Notes under the pieces: generated by a model
Database searches by the model: none
The model's input: the letters and a program-made list of their open reading frames with translations, nothing else
What the model was told of the DNA's origin: nothing
Source of the DNA: CAWINY01 sp963837635
Lineage (GTDB): Bacteria; Acidobacteriota; Terriglobia; Terriglobales; Acidobacteriaceae
Assembly (NCBI GenBank): GCA_963837635.1
Contig: CAWINY010000004.1
Location: forward strand, 124,001 to 188,000
Direction of reading: 5' to 3'
Length of the DNA: 64,000 nt
Shown here: positions 37,385 to 44,799 of the stretch, piece by piece
Position numbering within the stretch: the first letter of the stretch is position 1
Layout of the letters: each line of letters begins with the position of its first letter
Translations under genes and position numbers: made by a program

Positions 37385-38737
37385 ATGCGCCCGACCCAGA
37401 GCGGGAAACGCGTGTCCCAGGGACTGACCGGTGTGCGACAAGCAGCCAGAGAAAGGAAGCAGGAACGGTTCACCGCTTTGCTCCACCACCTGAACGTGGG
37501 ACTGCTGCGCGATAGCTTTTACGCCCTAAAGCGTCAGGCTTCGCCCGGAGTTGATGGCGTGAGCTGGCAGGAGCATGAAACCGGATTGGAAGATCGGCTC
37601 CTCGATCTGCACAACCGGGTGCACCGTGGAGCGTATCGGGCACGACCGTCGGGACGAGTCTATATTCCGAAGGCTGATGGGCGGCAACGCCCTTTAGGCA
37701 TCGCAGCACTGGAGGACAAGGTCGTCCAACAGGCTGTGGTGACGATCCTCAACCAGATTTATGAGGGCGACTTCAAAGGCTTTTCTTACGGATTTCGGCC
37801 CGGGCGTGGCCCGCATCAGGCGCTAGACGCCCTGACGGTGGGCATCCAGCGGAAGCGGGTGAACTGGGTGCTCGATGCGGACATTCGCGGCTTCTTCGAC
37901 AACATGAGTCACGAGTGGACCATGAAGTTCATCGAGCATCGGGTGGCCGATCGCCGTATGCTTCGCCTGATTCAGAAATGGCTGAAGGCGGGAGTATCGG
38001 AAGATGGCCAATGGTCGGAAACGAAGGTAGGCACGCCCCAGGGAGCAGTCGTTTCACCGCTGCTCGCCAACGTGTACCTACATTATGTGTTCGACCTGTG
38101 GATTGAGGCTTGGCGCAAGAAAGTCGCACACGGCGATGTCATCGTCGTCCGGTATGCCGACGATCTTGTGGTGGGCTTTCAACATCGAACTGACGCCGAG
38201 CGGTTTCTCGCGGAGTTTCGGGAACGGCTGGTAAGGTTCGGTCTGGAAGTACATCCGGACAAGACGCGACTGATCGAGTTCGGGCGGTTCGCCGTTCGAG
38301 ACCGAAAGCGGCGTGGCGAGGGAAAACCTGAGACCTTCACGTTTCTGGGGTTCACGCATTTCTGTGGACATCTCACGAGCAGCGGAGCCTTTAACGTATG
38401 GCGCATTACGGCGAAGAAGCGCATGGTTGCGAAGCTCAATGTCATCAAGGCTGAGCTTCAACACCGGAAGCACCATCGCGCGAGTGAGGTCGGCGGCTGG
38501 CTTCGGAAGGTTGTGCAGGGTTACTACCAATACCATGCGGTGCCCGGTAATTCGGGTCAGTTGCGCGTCTTCCGGCGTCGCGTATGCCGATTGTGGCGGA
38601 GCGTTCTCGTCCGTCGCAATCAATGCGCGCAGGTGCGATGGGATCGACTCACCCCATTGCTGAACCGGTGGATTCCTGCACCCCGCGTTCTGCACCCTTA
38701 TCCCGATAAGCGCTTCGACGCCATTCATCCTCGGTAA
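37385..38737 (+). CDS. ltrA: Group II intron reverse transcriptase/maturase
   Basis: The protein is ~450 residues from the ATG at 37385; an in-frame TTG at 37289 would add 32 residues with no homology. It has RT blocks 0-7: SPGVDGVSW, VYIPKADGRQRPLGI, GFSYGFRPGRGPHQAL, VLDADIRGFFDNM, GTPQGAVVSPLLANVYLHY and the catalytic VVRYADDLVVGF. After these come the maturase/thumb region (FTFLGFTHF) and the GIIM-like C-terminus (WLRKVVQGYYQYHAVPGN). No HNH endonuclease domain follows, as in several bacterial intron classes. The frame is intact. Domain V follows the stop codon directly, the normal layout of ORF in domain IV. The intron is oriented opposite to tpsA and sits upstream of its native start. 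Confidence 0.92.
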   Translation: MRPTQSGKRVSQGLTGVRQAARERKQERFTALLHHLNVGLLRDSFYALKRQASPGVDGVSWQEHETGLEDRLLDLHNRVHRGAYRARPSGRVYIPKADGRQRPLGIAALEDKVVQQAVVTILNQIYEGDFKGFSYGFRPGRGPHQALDALTVGIQRKRVNWVLDADIRGFFDNMSHEWTMKFIEHRVADRRMLRLIQKWLKAGVSEDGQWSETKVGTPQGAVVSPLLANVYLHYVFDLWIEAWRKKVAHGDVIVVRYADDLVVGFQHRTDAERFLAEFRERLVRFGLEVHPDKTRLIEFGRFAVRDRKRRGEGKPETFTFLGFTHFCGHLTSSGAFNVWRITAKKRMVAKLNVIKAELQHRKHHRASEVGGWLRKVVQGYYQYHAVPGNSGQLRVFRRRVCRLWRSVLVRRNQCAQVRWDRLTPLLNRWIPAPRVLHPYPDKRFDAIHPR

Positions 38738-38809
38738 GAGCCGTATGCGTAGACGCGCACGTACGGATCTGTGCAGGGGGCGGCCAGCGATGGTCGTCCC
38801 TACCGCGAC
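38738..38809 (+). ncRNA. Group II intron domains V and VI (3' end)
   Basis: GAGCCGTATGCG, a short loop and CGCGCACGTACGGATCTG form the catalytic domain V hairpin at 38738-38771. A following hairpin (gggcggcca / tggtcgtccc) fits domain VI, and taccgcgac near 38801-38809 fits the 3' splice end. The 5' side before the ORF is only ~200-300 bases, too short for full domains I-III. A possible GTGCGCC start at 37158 is therefore doubtful, and the intron may be 5'-truncated. Confidence 0.75.
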
Positions 38810-38862
38810 AGCCACGTTGTGAGCACCGTTATTGTGACTTCAGACTGGCTGACTAAATAGAA

Positions 38863-38901
38863 ATGAACCCCTGGTGAGGGTTGCCATTCGAGGGTTTACA
38901 A
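38863..38901 (+). repeat. Element-end motif, copy 1
   Basis: The stretch beginning atgaacccctggtg and running through tgccattcgaggg to tttaca recurs with few changes at 56238-56276. Copy 1 lies ~95 bases before the right tRNA-Pro fragment, so the motif may belong to the ends of integrase-type elements. Confidence 0.6.
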
Positions 38902-38994
38902 ACACCTCAGAATGAGGTGATCGAGCAGGAATGAGACGGTTGAAGCACCACTGTAAGAGATTGAAAACGTTCAGCACGACTCCCGAGTTCCTTT

Positions 38995-39039
<45 letters not shown>

Positions 39040-39321
39040 ATTCTGTTTAGAATCATCCATTTACAAGTTCATAAACTTGCAACTGAACCCCTTGTGCGAG
39101 ACTAGGGGATCGGATTTGACGCAACCGGGAACATGAATCTAAAGGACTCAGTAGCTTAGCGAAGAGACTTGCAAGCACTTTGTCTTTGGAACTTACAAAA
39201 AGGACTTACATTCTCCTGAAATCAAGAAATCAAGACGGTCTGCCTGGGCCGACACAAAAGGCAAACTCGGCGCACCGGATATTCTGGTCGTTTGCGGTGC
39301 ATTGCAGGCCGCGGACGACGG
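39040..39321. other. Noncoding stretch after the right attachment site
   Basis: No gene is visible. A degenerate hairpin tgaaccccttgtgcgagactagggg (39083 onward, given here in parts: tgaacccctt / actagggg) resembles one ~45 bases after the left attachment copy (gaacccctgg / ccaggggg, 22074-22100). cttacattctcc at 39193 recurs near the other element ends. Confidence 0.35.
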
Positions 39322-39729
39322 CTAGCGTTGTTGACCGCGACGCATGCCGCCGCGCCATAGTGGCCAACCGTTGTCATCACGCAGCTTCAGCACGCGGTCA
39401 CTGCCGGTTATCGCCACGGTGGCGGCAACCACCCCATCTTGGACTTGGAATCCCCTCACCGACACTTCTTGGCCCACCTTCGGATTGAAGTTCTGTTCGA
39501 TCAAGTAACGCATCGAGCCGAGATATACGCGGACCGGCTTGTTGGCAGAGTTAACCACCAAGTAAGGCATCCCCTGTCCCGGCAGGATCTGCGCCTGCTG
39601 GATCGTGCCCCGGATTTCGACTCTTGAAGTGACGCTGGCCGACATCTGCTGGGCATTTGCAGATCCCGAGAACAGAAGCAGGATGCTGGCGCAGGCCATG
39701 GCGATCGCAACTGCCCCCTTTGCCCTCAT
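39322..39729 (-). CDS. Exported small protein, possible OB-fold
   Basis: The protein is 135 residues from the ATG at 39729 (ggagg upstream, then a signal peptide ending NAQQ); a longer frame to 39843 lacks such a site. The mature part (VEIRGTIQQAQILPGQG, YLVVNSANKPVRVYLGS, VGQEVSVRGFQVQDG, VVAATVAI) has the strand pattern of small OB-fold periplasmic proteins such as YgiW/YdeI or DUF5666, followed by a conserved-looking LRDDNGWPLWRGG tail rich in Arg. The function is unknown. A sigma-54-type promoter lies upstream (39856-39870), divergent from that of the Gly/Met-rich gene at 39970, so the two are probably coregulated. Confidence 0.65.
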   Translation of the reverse strand: MRAKGAVAIAMACASILLLFSGSANAQQMSASVTSRVEIRGTIQQAQILPGQGMPYLVVNSANKPVRVYLGSMRYLIEQNFNPKVGQEVSVRGFQVQDGVVAATVAITGSDRVLKLRDDNGWPLWRGGMRRGQQR

Positions 39730-39855
39730 AGCGGACCTCCCGGCATAGACCCATGCAATTGTCCGCCCAAGGCATACTCTCAACAAAGCTTGAGACTTAT
39801 CCACGCTTGAACCGGCAGGAATGCGCAAGGTTTGCATGCCCACTGAGTGAACCGC

Positions 39856-39870
39856 GCAAACCCTGCACCT
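39856..39870 (-). promoter_or_regulatory. Sigma-54-type promoter (minus strand)
   Basis: aGGTGCAGGGTTTGC on the minus strand has GG and GC 10 bases apart and matches GGYRYR-N4-TTGC. It lies ~127 bases before the gene starting at 39729. Confidence 0.6.
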
Positions 39871-39921
39871 TTCACCCTGGATGGAAGCTCCTAATCGGCT
39901 GATTTCAGGCTAAATGGGCGA

Positions 39922-39937
39922 TGGCCCCTGCGCTGCA
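39922..39937 (+). promoter_or_regulatory. Sigma-54-type promoter (plus strand)
   Basis: TGGCCCCTGCGCTGCA shows the GG-N10-GC spacing with TGGC and TGCA boxes. The predicted transcript would start near 39948, 22 bases before the ATG at 39970. Confidence 0.55.
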
Positions 39938-39969
39938 ATTCAAAAGGTAGGTCGGAAAGGAGGCCCGTC

Positions 39970-40395
39970 ATGAAACGCATATTGATTGGAGCCCTTGCCG
40001 GGGCGCTGCTGTTCAGCTCAGCCGTTCCCGTGCTGGCGCAGGGCGGCTTCGGCCGCGGTCGTGGACCACGTTGGAGCCAAGGAGGCGCAAGTTGGGGAGG
40101 GCCCATGGGGATGAGAAACGGCATGGGACCAGGAGCATTTCGCGGAAACTGCCCGCGATTTGCTGCTTTCAACTCGCAGGCTGCGGGATCGAATGTCGCT
40201 CCAGGGGTAGCTGCGAATCCAAATGCGGCCCCGTTTGGCCGCGGTTTCGGTTTAATGAATGGGACGGGGCCGCGCGCCCTGAACGGAACGTGCCCGCGGC
40301 TCGCTATGAATGCGCCCACTGCCACTACGCCCCCGGCTACCCCGCCCTCTGCTGGCACGTCCTCCGCGACGCCTAGCACATCGGTGACGAAGTAG
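39970..40395 (+). CDS. Exported Gly/Met/Arg-rich small protein
   Basis: The protein is 141 residues with a strong ribosome binding site (aaaggagg) and a signal peptide cleaved after LAQ (residue ~24). The mature part is low in complexity and carries an internal repeat: GMGPGAFRGNCPRFA (~residues 51-65) and GTGPRALNGTCPRLA (~97-111), each with one Cys. The tail is Thr/Pro/Ala-rich. The two Cys and many Met and Arg residues could bind metal or heme partners, but this is speculation. The gene heads the cytochrome c/sensor kinase/DUF4405/NtrC cluster and has its own sigma-54-type promoter. A shorter scrambled copy of its middle and end sits before the kinase gene (41042-41070). Confidence 0.7.
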   Translation: MKRILIGALAGALLFSSAVPVLAQGGFGRGRGPRWSQGGASWGGPMGMRNGMGPGAFRGNCPRFAAFNSQAAGSNVAPGVAANPNAAPFGRGFGLMNGTGPRALNGTCPRLAMNAPTATTPPATPPSAGTSSATPSTSVTK

Positions 40396-40518
40396 CCGAA
40401 GCGCAATACTATTTGGGGCTGAAAGGTAGAATCACATGCTCTTCAAGGGCAGTGCCGTATCGCGCTACGCTCGGTACGCGGCGAATGCGGCCCTGCCCTG
40501 TATTTGGGAGTTCTCAGT
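40383..40518 (+). repeat. Duplicated border, copy A (start of sensor-kinase gene)
   Basis: ~135 bases (ggtgacgaagtagccg to agttctcagt) match 41063-41198 with about 20 differences. It contains a dead copy of the first ~27 codons of the kinase gene, including its ATG (40436), and ends before the cytochrome c gene. Confidence 0.8.
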
Positions 40519-40563
40519 CTTGGAATGGTAAATAAACAGGAGAACAAGGAGGAATGAGGAATC

Positions 40564-40977
40564 ATGAGCAAATTGTTACTGGTGATGCTTGTGCCGGCCT
40601 TGATCATTCTCGGATTTGCGGCTGATCAGGAGAAGACCGATCCGAAGCTTGATAAAGGCAAGGCTGTCTTCTATAAGAGTTGTGCAGTGTGTCACAGCTA
40701 CGGGCCTCCTCCGAAGACCGCGCCTCCCATGCTCGGGATATCCCAGCACTATCATGAGAATTTCAAGGATGCAGACACTGAAAAGGCCGTCGCTTATATG
40801 GTGGACTTCATGAAGAAGCCTTCCAAGGAGAAGTCAATGCTCCTTCCAATCGGTCTTGAAAAATGGGGACTCATGCCTGCGATGAACCTTCCCGATGAAG
40901 AACTTCGCGCGGTGGCATACTGGACGTGGCAGATATATCCGATTGAACGACAGAAGCGACCGATGAATCAAAAGTAA
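40564..40977 (+). CDS. Exported monoheme c-type cytochrome
   Basis: The protein is 137 residues after a strong ribosome binding site (aaggagg). Signal peptide residues 1-19. One heme motif, C-A-V-C-H (residues 40-44) in GKAVFYKSCAVCHSYGP. A likely axial Met lies in GLMPAMNLPDEELRAVAYW near the C-terminus, the usual helix and Met arrangement of class I cytochromes c. It should act as a periplasmic electron carrier. It sits between two copies of the kinase-gene border (40383-40518 and 41063-41198), so it was inserted into an older kinase operon. Linkage with a sensor kinase and a DUF4405 protein hints at redox sensing or respiratory control; that is inference. Confidence 0.85.
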   Translation: MSKLLLVMLVPALIILGFAADQEKTDPKLDKGKAVFYKSCAVCHSYGPPPKTAPPMLGISQHYHENFKDADTEKAVAYMVDFMKKPSKEKSMLLPIGLEKWGLMPAMNLPDEELRAVAYWTWQIYPIERQKRPMNQK

Positions 40978-41062
40978 TTTGCGACTTGACCTGCGGCTTT
41001 CGGCCGCTGGGTTCAAGAAACGCCTTGGGGCAGGAGGCTTCCGCGGAAACTGCCCGCGAAAG

Positions 41063-41198
41063 CGGTGACGAAGTAGCCGAACCGCAGTACTATTTGGGGC
41101 GGAAAGGTAGGGTCGCATGCTCTTCCAGAGCAGGGCCGTGTCGCGCTACGCCTTATACGTGGCGATTGCGGCCCTGCCCTGCATTTTGTTGTTCAGTT
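41063..41198 (+). repeat. Duplicated border, copy B (true start of sensor-kinase gene)
   Basis: This is the partner of 40383-40518. Just before it, 41042-41059 repeats an 18-base piece of the Gly/Met-rich gene (40141-40158), fused to that gene's end, showing an internal deletion in this copy. Confidence 0.8.
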
Positions 41199-42352
41199 CC
41201 TTGCGCACGCTGCACGAGTTAGACAAACAGAAGCAGGTATATCTTCGCGAGCGTGTAGCTGAGATTGCCGGCACCCTGGAAACCCACGCCAGCGAGCCCG
41301 ATCCCGCGCTGCCGCTGCTGGAGTCGGAGCCCAATCTCCGAGACTTGTTGATCATTGATCGCGACAGCGCCTTGGGCGGGCAGCCCATTCTTCAGCCGAT
41401 CTGGCTAGGCCAACAGCTTTACCACACGGCGATGGTTGAATCGGAGTCGGGACGCATTTATCGCGCCTACGTGCCTTTTCATGGCCCGCAAGGCTTGCGA
41501 ATTGCGCAGATTGATTTAGACGGAAACGCCGCGGATTTCTTGCTGGTGCACGCCCGCCACAACGTCTTCGTCTCGGTACTGGGTGGTGTGGTGCTGATCG
41601 GGTTGTCCTTCTATACGGTGTGGCTGGCGCGCCGGTCCAGCGTGCTGGAACGCCGCCAAGCCGTTCTGGATCACCTCGCACGGCTTGGCCGCCTGGCCGC
41701 AACCCTGGCCCATGAAATTCGCAATCCTCTTGGGACGATAAAAGGTTTCACGCAACTTGCAACCGAGCGCACGGATGAGAAGACGGCTGAACTGCTTAAC
41801 CCCGTGCTGCGCGAGACTCAACGCCTGGAAAATCTGGTAAGCGATCTTCTCACCTTTGGCCGCCCCCCGGAGCCAACGAAGCGCGCGGTCTTTTGGCCCG
41901 AGATCGCGGACGAGGTCGAACAGCATGTCCGTATACTGGCCGGCGGACGTGAGATCCGGGTCTTGATTGCGAAAGATCCTGTCAGCTTCATCACGGACCC
42001 CGATTTTCTCCGCCAGATTCTGTTGAATACACTGCGCAATGCACTGGATGCCGTGAAGGAAGAGTCCTCTCCCGAGATCGGAATCAGCGTGCTCGTTAGC
42101 AAGGGAAGTTTGGCAATTACCATCTCCGATAACGGACCGGGAATTGCTCCTGAGCTTGTGGGTAAAGTGTTTGAACCGTTTTTTTCGACGAAGGCATTTG
42201 GCACGGGCCTGGGATTGGCAATCAGCGAGCAATTGGCCCAGTTACTCGGCGGCAGGCTCGAGTTGCGCAATCGAACTCCTCACGGGGTTGATGTTGCACT
42301 CACCTTGGTGAATACGAAAGCCCACCGCGAACAGTTGGTTGCTGCTGGCTGA
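41117..42352 (+). CDS. Membrane sensor histidine kinase (NtrB/ZraS-like)
   Basis: The protein is 411 residues. TM1 (~residues 11-29), a periplasmic sensor domain of ~120 residues, TM2 (~150-170), a HisKA domain with H199 in LAHEIRNPLGTIKGF, and a HATPase domain with the N box (NTLRNALDAV), G1 (DNGPGI) and G2 (GTGLGLAI) boxes. It should phosphorylate the NtrC-type regulator at 43006. The ligand is unknown. The 3' end (42258-42352) and the 5' end (to 41198) are both duplicated elsewhere in the operon, where cytochrome c and DUF4405 genes were inserted. Confidence 0.92.
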   Translation: MLFQSRAVSRYALYVAIAALPCILLFSSLRTLHELDKQKQVYLRERVAEIAGTLETHASEPDPALPLLESEPNLRDLLIIDRDSALGGQPILQPIWLGQQLYHTAMVESESGRIYRAYVPFHGPQGLRIAQIDLDGNAADFLLVHARHNVFVSVLGGVVLIGLSFYTVWLARRSSVLERRQAVLDHLARLGRLAATLAHEIRNPLGTIKGFTQLATERTDEKTAELLNPVLRETQRLENLVSDLLTFGRPPEPTKRAVFWPEIADEVEQHVRILAGGREIRVLIAKDPVSFITDPDFLRQILLNTLRNALDAVKEESSPEIGISVLVSKGSLAITISDNGPGIAPELVGKVFEPFFSTKAFGTGLGLAISEQLAQLLGGRLELRNRTPHGVDVALTLVNTKAHREQLVAAG

Positions 42353-42412
42353 ATATGGAAAGAATTCTGGTAGTAGATGACGACCCGGGATTCTGTAAGC
42401 TGCTGGCGACGA
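42258..42412 (+). repeat. Duplicated border, copy C (kinase 3' end plus regulator 5' end)
   Basis: ~155 bases match 42910-43063. It contains the last ~30 codons of the kinase and a dead copy of the first 19 codons of the regulator (MERILVVDDDPGFCKLLAT). Confidence 0.85.
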
Positions 42413-42441
42413 TACGCTGCAATCTAGCTGGAGAAACGTCC

Positions 42442-42900
42442 ATGCGACTTAATCGTCCGGAAGCGAACCTAATCATAGACGTTGTAGCCTTCCTTTGTGC
42501 GGTGTTCTTGATCGCTACAGGATTGCTGCTTGAATACACCTTGCCTCCGGGAAGTGGGCGCTTGGGCACGGAAGGTTTTGCTGCAGGTCCTGGTGGCATG
42601 CAAAGGCCTATCCTCTTGCTATGGGGCCTGACCCGACATGAATGGGGTAATATCCATTTCTACGCTGCCATCGCGCTCATGGCGGCCTTATCTCTTCATC
42701 TGATCCTCCATTGGCAATGGATCGCTTGCATGATCAAAGGAAAACCCAGAGAGGCCTCTGGAGTTCGGGTGGCCGTGGGGATTTTAGGCGTCTTGTCGCT
42801 ATTAGCTTTCGTCATCGCGCTTTTCTTGAGTTCGCCAGATCGAATGCCGCGAGGTCGGGTGCTGGAGGAGCGGCAGCAGCAGAGTACTCCTCTTCACTAG
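42442..42900 (+). CDS. DUF4405 membrane protein (cytochrome b-like)
   Basis: The protein is 152 residues from the ATG at 42442 (ggag, spacing 8). The longer frame from 42355 only adds the duplicated regulator start and is not real N-terminus. Four transmembrane segments (about residues 10-30, 50-62, 72-92 and 108-128). HEWGNIHFY and LSLHLILHWQWI place four His at helix ends, the DUF4405 pattern, thought to bind heme as in cytochrome b561-like domains. It probably passes electrons at the inner membrane, perhaps with the cytochrome c encoded 1.5 kb upstream. It is flanked by long direct repeats (42258-42412 and 42910-43063), showing insertion between kinase and regulator. Confidence 0.8.
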   Translation: MRLNRPEANLIIDVVAFLCAVFLIATGLLLEYTLPPGSGRLGTEGFAAGPGGMQRPILLLWGLTRHEWGNIHFYAAIALMAALSLHLILHWQWIACMIKGKPREASGVRVAVGILGVLSLLAFVIALFLSSPDRMPRGRVLEERQQQSTPLH

Positions 42901-42909
42901 CTGTTTGGA

Positions 42910-43063
42910 TCGAGTTGCGAAAGCGAACCTGCACGACGTTGATGTCGTGGTGAGATTGCTGAATGCGAAAGCACACCGCGAACAATTAGTTACTGCTGGC
43001 TGAACATGGAACGAATTCTGGTAGTAGATGACGACCCGGGATTCTGTAAGCTGCTGGCGACGA
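42910..43063 (+). repeat. Duplicated border, copy D (kinase 3' end plus true regulator 5' end)
   Basis: This partner of 42258-42412 carries a decayed copy of the kinase tail (aaagcacaccgcgaacaa) followed by the live start of the regulator gene at 43006. The last ~50 bases are identical in both copies. Confidence 0.85.
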
Positions 43064-44319
43064 TTCTCTCGGAAGCCGGTTACGCCGTGGAGACGGCTGC
43101 GTCCGTTGCGGAAGCGCTTCGCTCGGGCGAGCGGGCGCACTTCAATCTGGTGCTGACGGATCTGCGCCTTCCGGACGGAGATGGCCTGGAGATCCTGCGC
43201 AAGTGGCGCGAGCGCGAAGATACCCCATTCGTGGTGATCACTGCCTTTGGCACGATCACCTCCGCCGTCGAGGCGATGAAAGCCGGTGCTGAGGACTATC
43301 TGACGAAGCCACTGGGCAGCCCGGAACAACTGCGGGTCGTGATTCGCAAGACGCTGGGGCAGGCCCAGGTGATCCGCGAGCGCGACTTGCTGTTGGAAGA
43401 GGAAGCCGCCAGATTCTCCTGCGCCAATTTGGTGGCGCGCGATGCTCGCATATTGCGGGTGCTCGAATTAGCTCGCAAGGTTGCGCCCACCGATGCCACG
43501 GTGCTGATCACGGGTGAGACTGGCGTGGGTAAAGAGTTGATCGCGCGTTGCATCCACGATCACAGCCAGCGGGCGGAACGTCTGTTTGTCACGGTGAACT
43601 GCGCGGCGTTGTCTCCTACGCTGATTGAAAGCGAACTATTCGGGCATGAAAGAGGAGCCTTCACCGGCGCCATCGCGCAACACGTCGGAAGATTCGAGCG
43701 CGCCCACGGGGGGACGCTCTTCCTGGATGAAATCGGCGAGCTGGATGCTGCCCTTCAGGCCAAGTTGCTTCGCGTGCTGCAGGAAAAGACGTTCGAGCGC
43801 GTGGGCGGTACCCGGCCAATTATGGCTGATGTCCGCCTGCTTGCCGCGACGAACCGAGACCTGCCATCGCTGGTGAGCGGGGGCAAGTTTCGGGAGGACC
43901 TCTACTACCGGCTCAATACGTTTCCAATCGAAGTTCCTCCGCTGCGGGATCGCGCCGGCGATATCCCCGCACTCGCCACACTCTTTTTGGAGCGAGCTGC
44001 GCGCAACCTCGGACGGCGTGCGCCCATGCTCTCGCCGGAAGCCATGGAGCGCCTGCGCTCGTACACGTGGCCCGGCAATGTGCGCGAGCTTGAGAACATG
44101 ATGCAAAGAGTGGCAATCCTGGGCGAAGATGTGCTCACTGCAGATGAGCTTCCGATCCGGGCGGAGTCTGTGCGCCCGGTCGCGTTCAAGGACATCGAGC
44201 GCTTCGCGATTGAGAACGCGCTGGCAGAAAATGATGGCAACCGCACCAGGGCGGCACGGCAATTGGGAATCAGCCTGAGGACACTTCAGTACCGTCTGAA
44301 AGAGTATGGAATGTCGTGA
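43006..44319 (+). CDS. NtrC-family sigma-54-dependent response regulator
   Basis: The protein is 437 residues. Receiver domain 1-118 with acceptor D52 (VLTDLRLPDGDG) and Lys101. AAA+ domain with Walker A GETGVGKE (170-177), GAFTGA loop (217-222) for sigma-54 contact and Walker B LFLDEIGEL. C-terminal Fis-type helix-turn-helix (NRTRAARQLGISLRTLQYRL). It should activate sigma-54 promoters when phosphorylated by the kinase at 41117. Candidate targets in the window are the promoters at 39922, 39856 and 45043. Confidence 0.95.
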   Translation: MERILVVDDDPGFCKLLATILSEAGYAVETAASVAEALRSGERAHFNLVLTDLRLPDGDGLEILRKWREREDTPFVVITAFGTITSAVEAMKAGAEDYLTKPLGSPEQLRVVIRKTLGQAQVIRERDLLLEEEAARFSCANLVARDARILRVLELARKVAPTDATVLITGETGVGKELIARCIHDHSQRAERLFVTVNCAALSPTLIESELFGHERGAFTGAIAQHVGRFERAHGGTLFLDEIGELDAALQAKLLRVLQEKTFERVGGTRPIMADVRLLAATNRDLPSLVSGGKFREDLYYRLNTFPIEVPPLRDRAGDIPALATLFLERAARNLGRRAPMLSPEAMERLRSYTWPGNVRELENMMQRVAILGEDVLTADELPIRAESVRPVAFKDIERFAIENALAENDGNRTRAARQLGISLRTLQYRLKEYGMS

Positions 44320-44403
44320 CGAGACTCTCGCATCAAGATGGACTTTCAAAGGGATCAGAAACACGACCGTAAACTCGCTGCCATTCCCAGAGAGGAGAAT
44401 TCG

Positions 44404-44799
44404 ATGATTCCCCAACCCCCAGCGATATATCGCACCTTGCTCAGTCCTCTTGTTCTGGCCATTTCATGGGGCGTGGGCTGCTTTCTGGTTGCAGTCATCA
44501 GTGACATTCTCATTATCTACCAGCATATGAGCGGGTACTTGGTCTTGCTGGACGACTTACTGTTGGGGTTGATCATGGGATGGCTCGTATTTCACTACGA
44601 GAAGCGACGCAACCGTTATCTGCGCGAACGTTTTCAAACTATAGCTGATATGAACCACCATGTTCGTAACGCGTTGCAGGTTATCTCGTACTCCAGTCAA
44701 ATGCAACCGGATGAGAATTTAGCACGCATGGTGCGTGAGTCCTCCCAGCGAATCGAGTGGGCTCTTCGCGAGGTGTTGGGGACTAAGACAACGGATTAA
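44404..44799 (+). CDS. Membrane protein with only the histidine-kinase dimerisation domain
   Basis: The protein is 131 residues from the ATG at 44404 (gagagg before it); an upstream ATG at 44338 adds 22 polar residues. Two transmembrane segments (~12-37 and ~45-64) are followed by FQTIADMNHHVRNALQVISY, an H-box-like motif at the place where HisKA helices carry the phospho-His. A second helix ends in RIEWALREVL. No ATPase domain follows. It could accept or relay phosphate, or dimerise with and modulate the neighbouring kinase. It directly follows the NtrC-type regulator gene. The role is inference; the missing ATPase domain is seen. Confidence 0.65.
   Translation: MIPQPPAIYRTLLSPLVLAISWGVGCFLVAVISDILIIYQHMSGYLVLLDDLLLGLIMGWLVFHYEKRRNRYLRERFQTIADMNHHVRNALQVISYSSQMQPDENLARMVRESSQRIEWALREVLGTKTTD

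Noticed and set aside
42355..42441. Receiver-domain fusion at the start of the DUF4405 protein
   Set aside because: The MERILVVDDDPGFCKLLAT start is the duplicated border of the regulator gene; a proper ribosome binding site and start lie at 42442.
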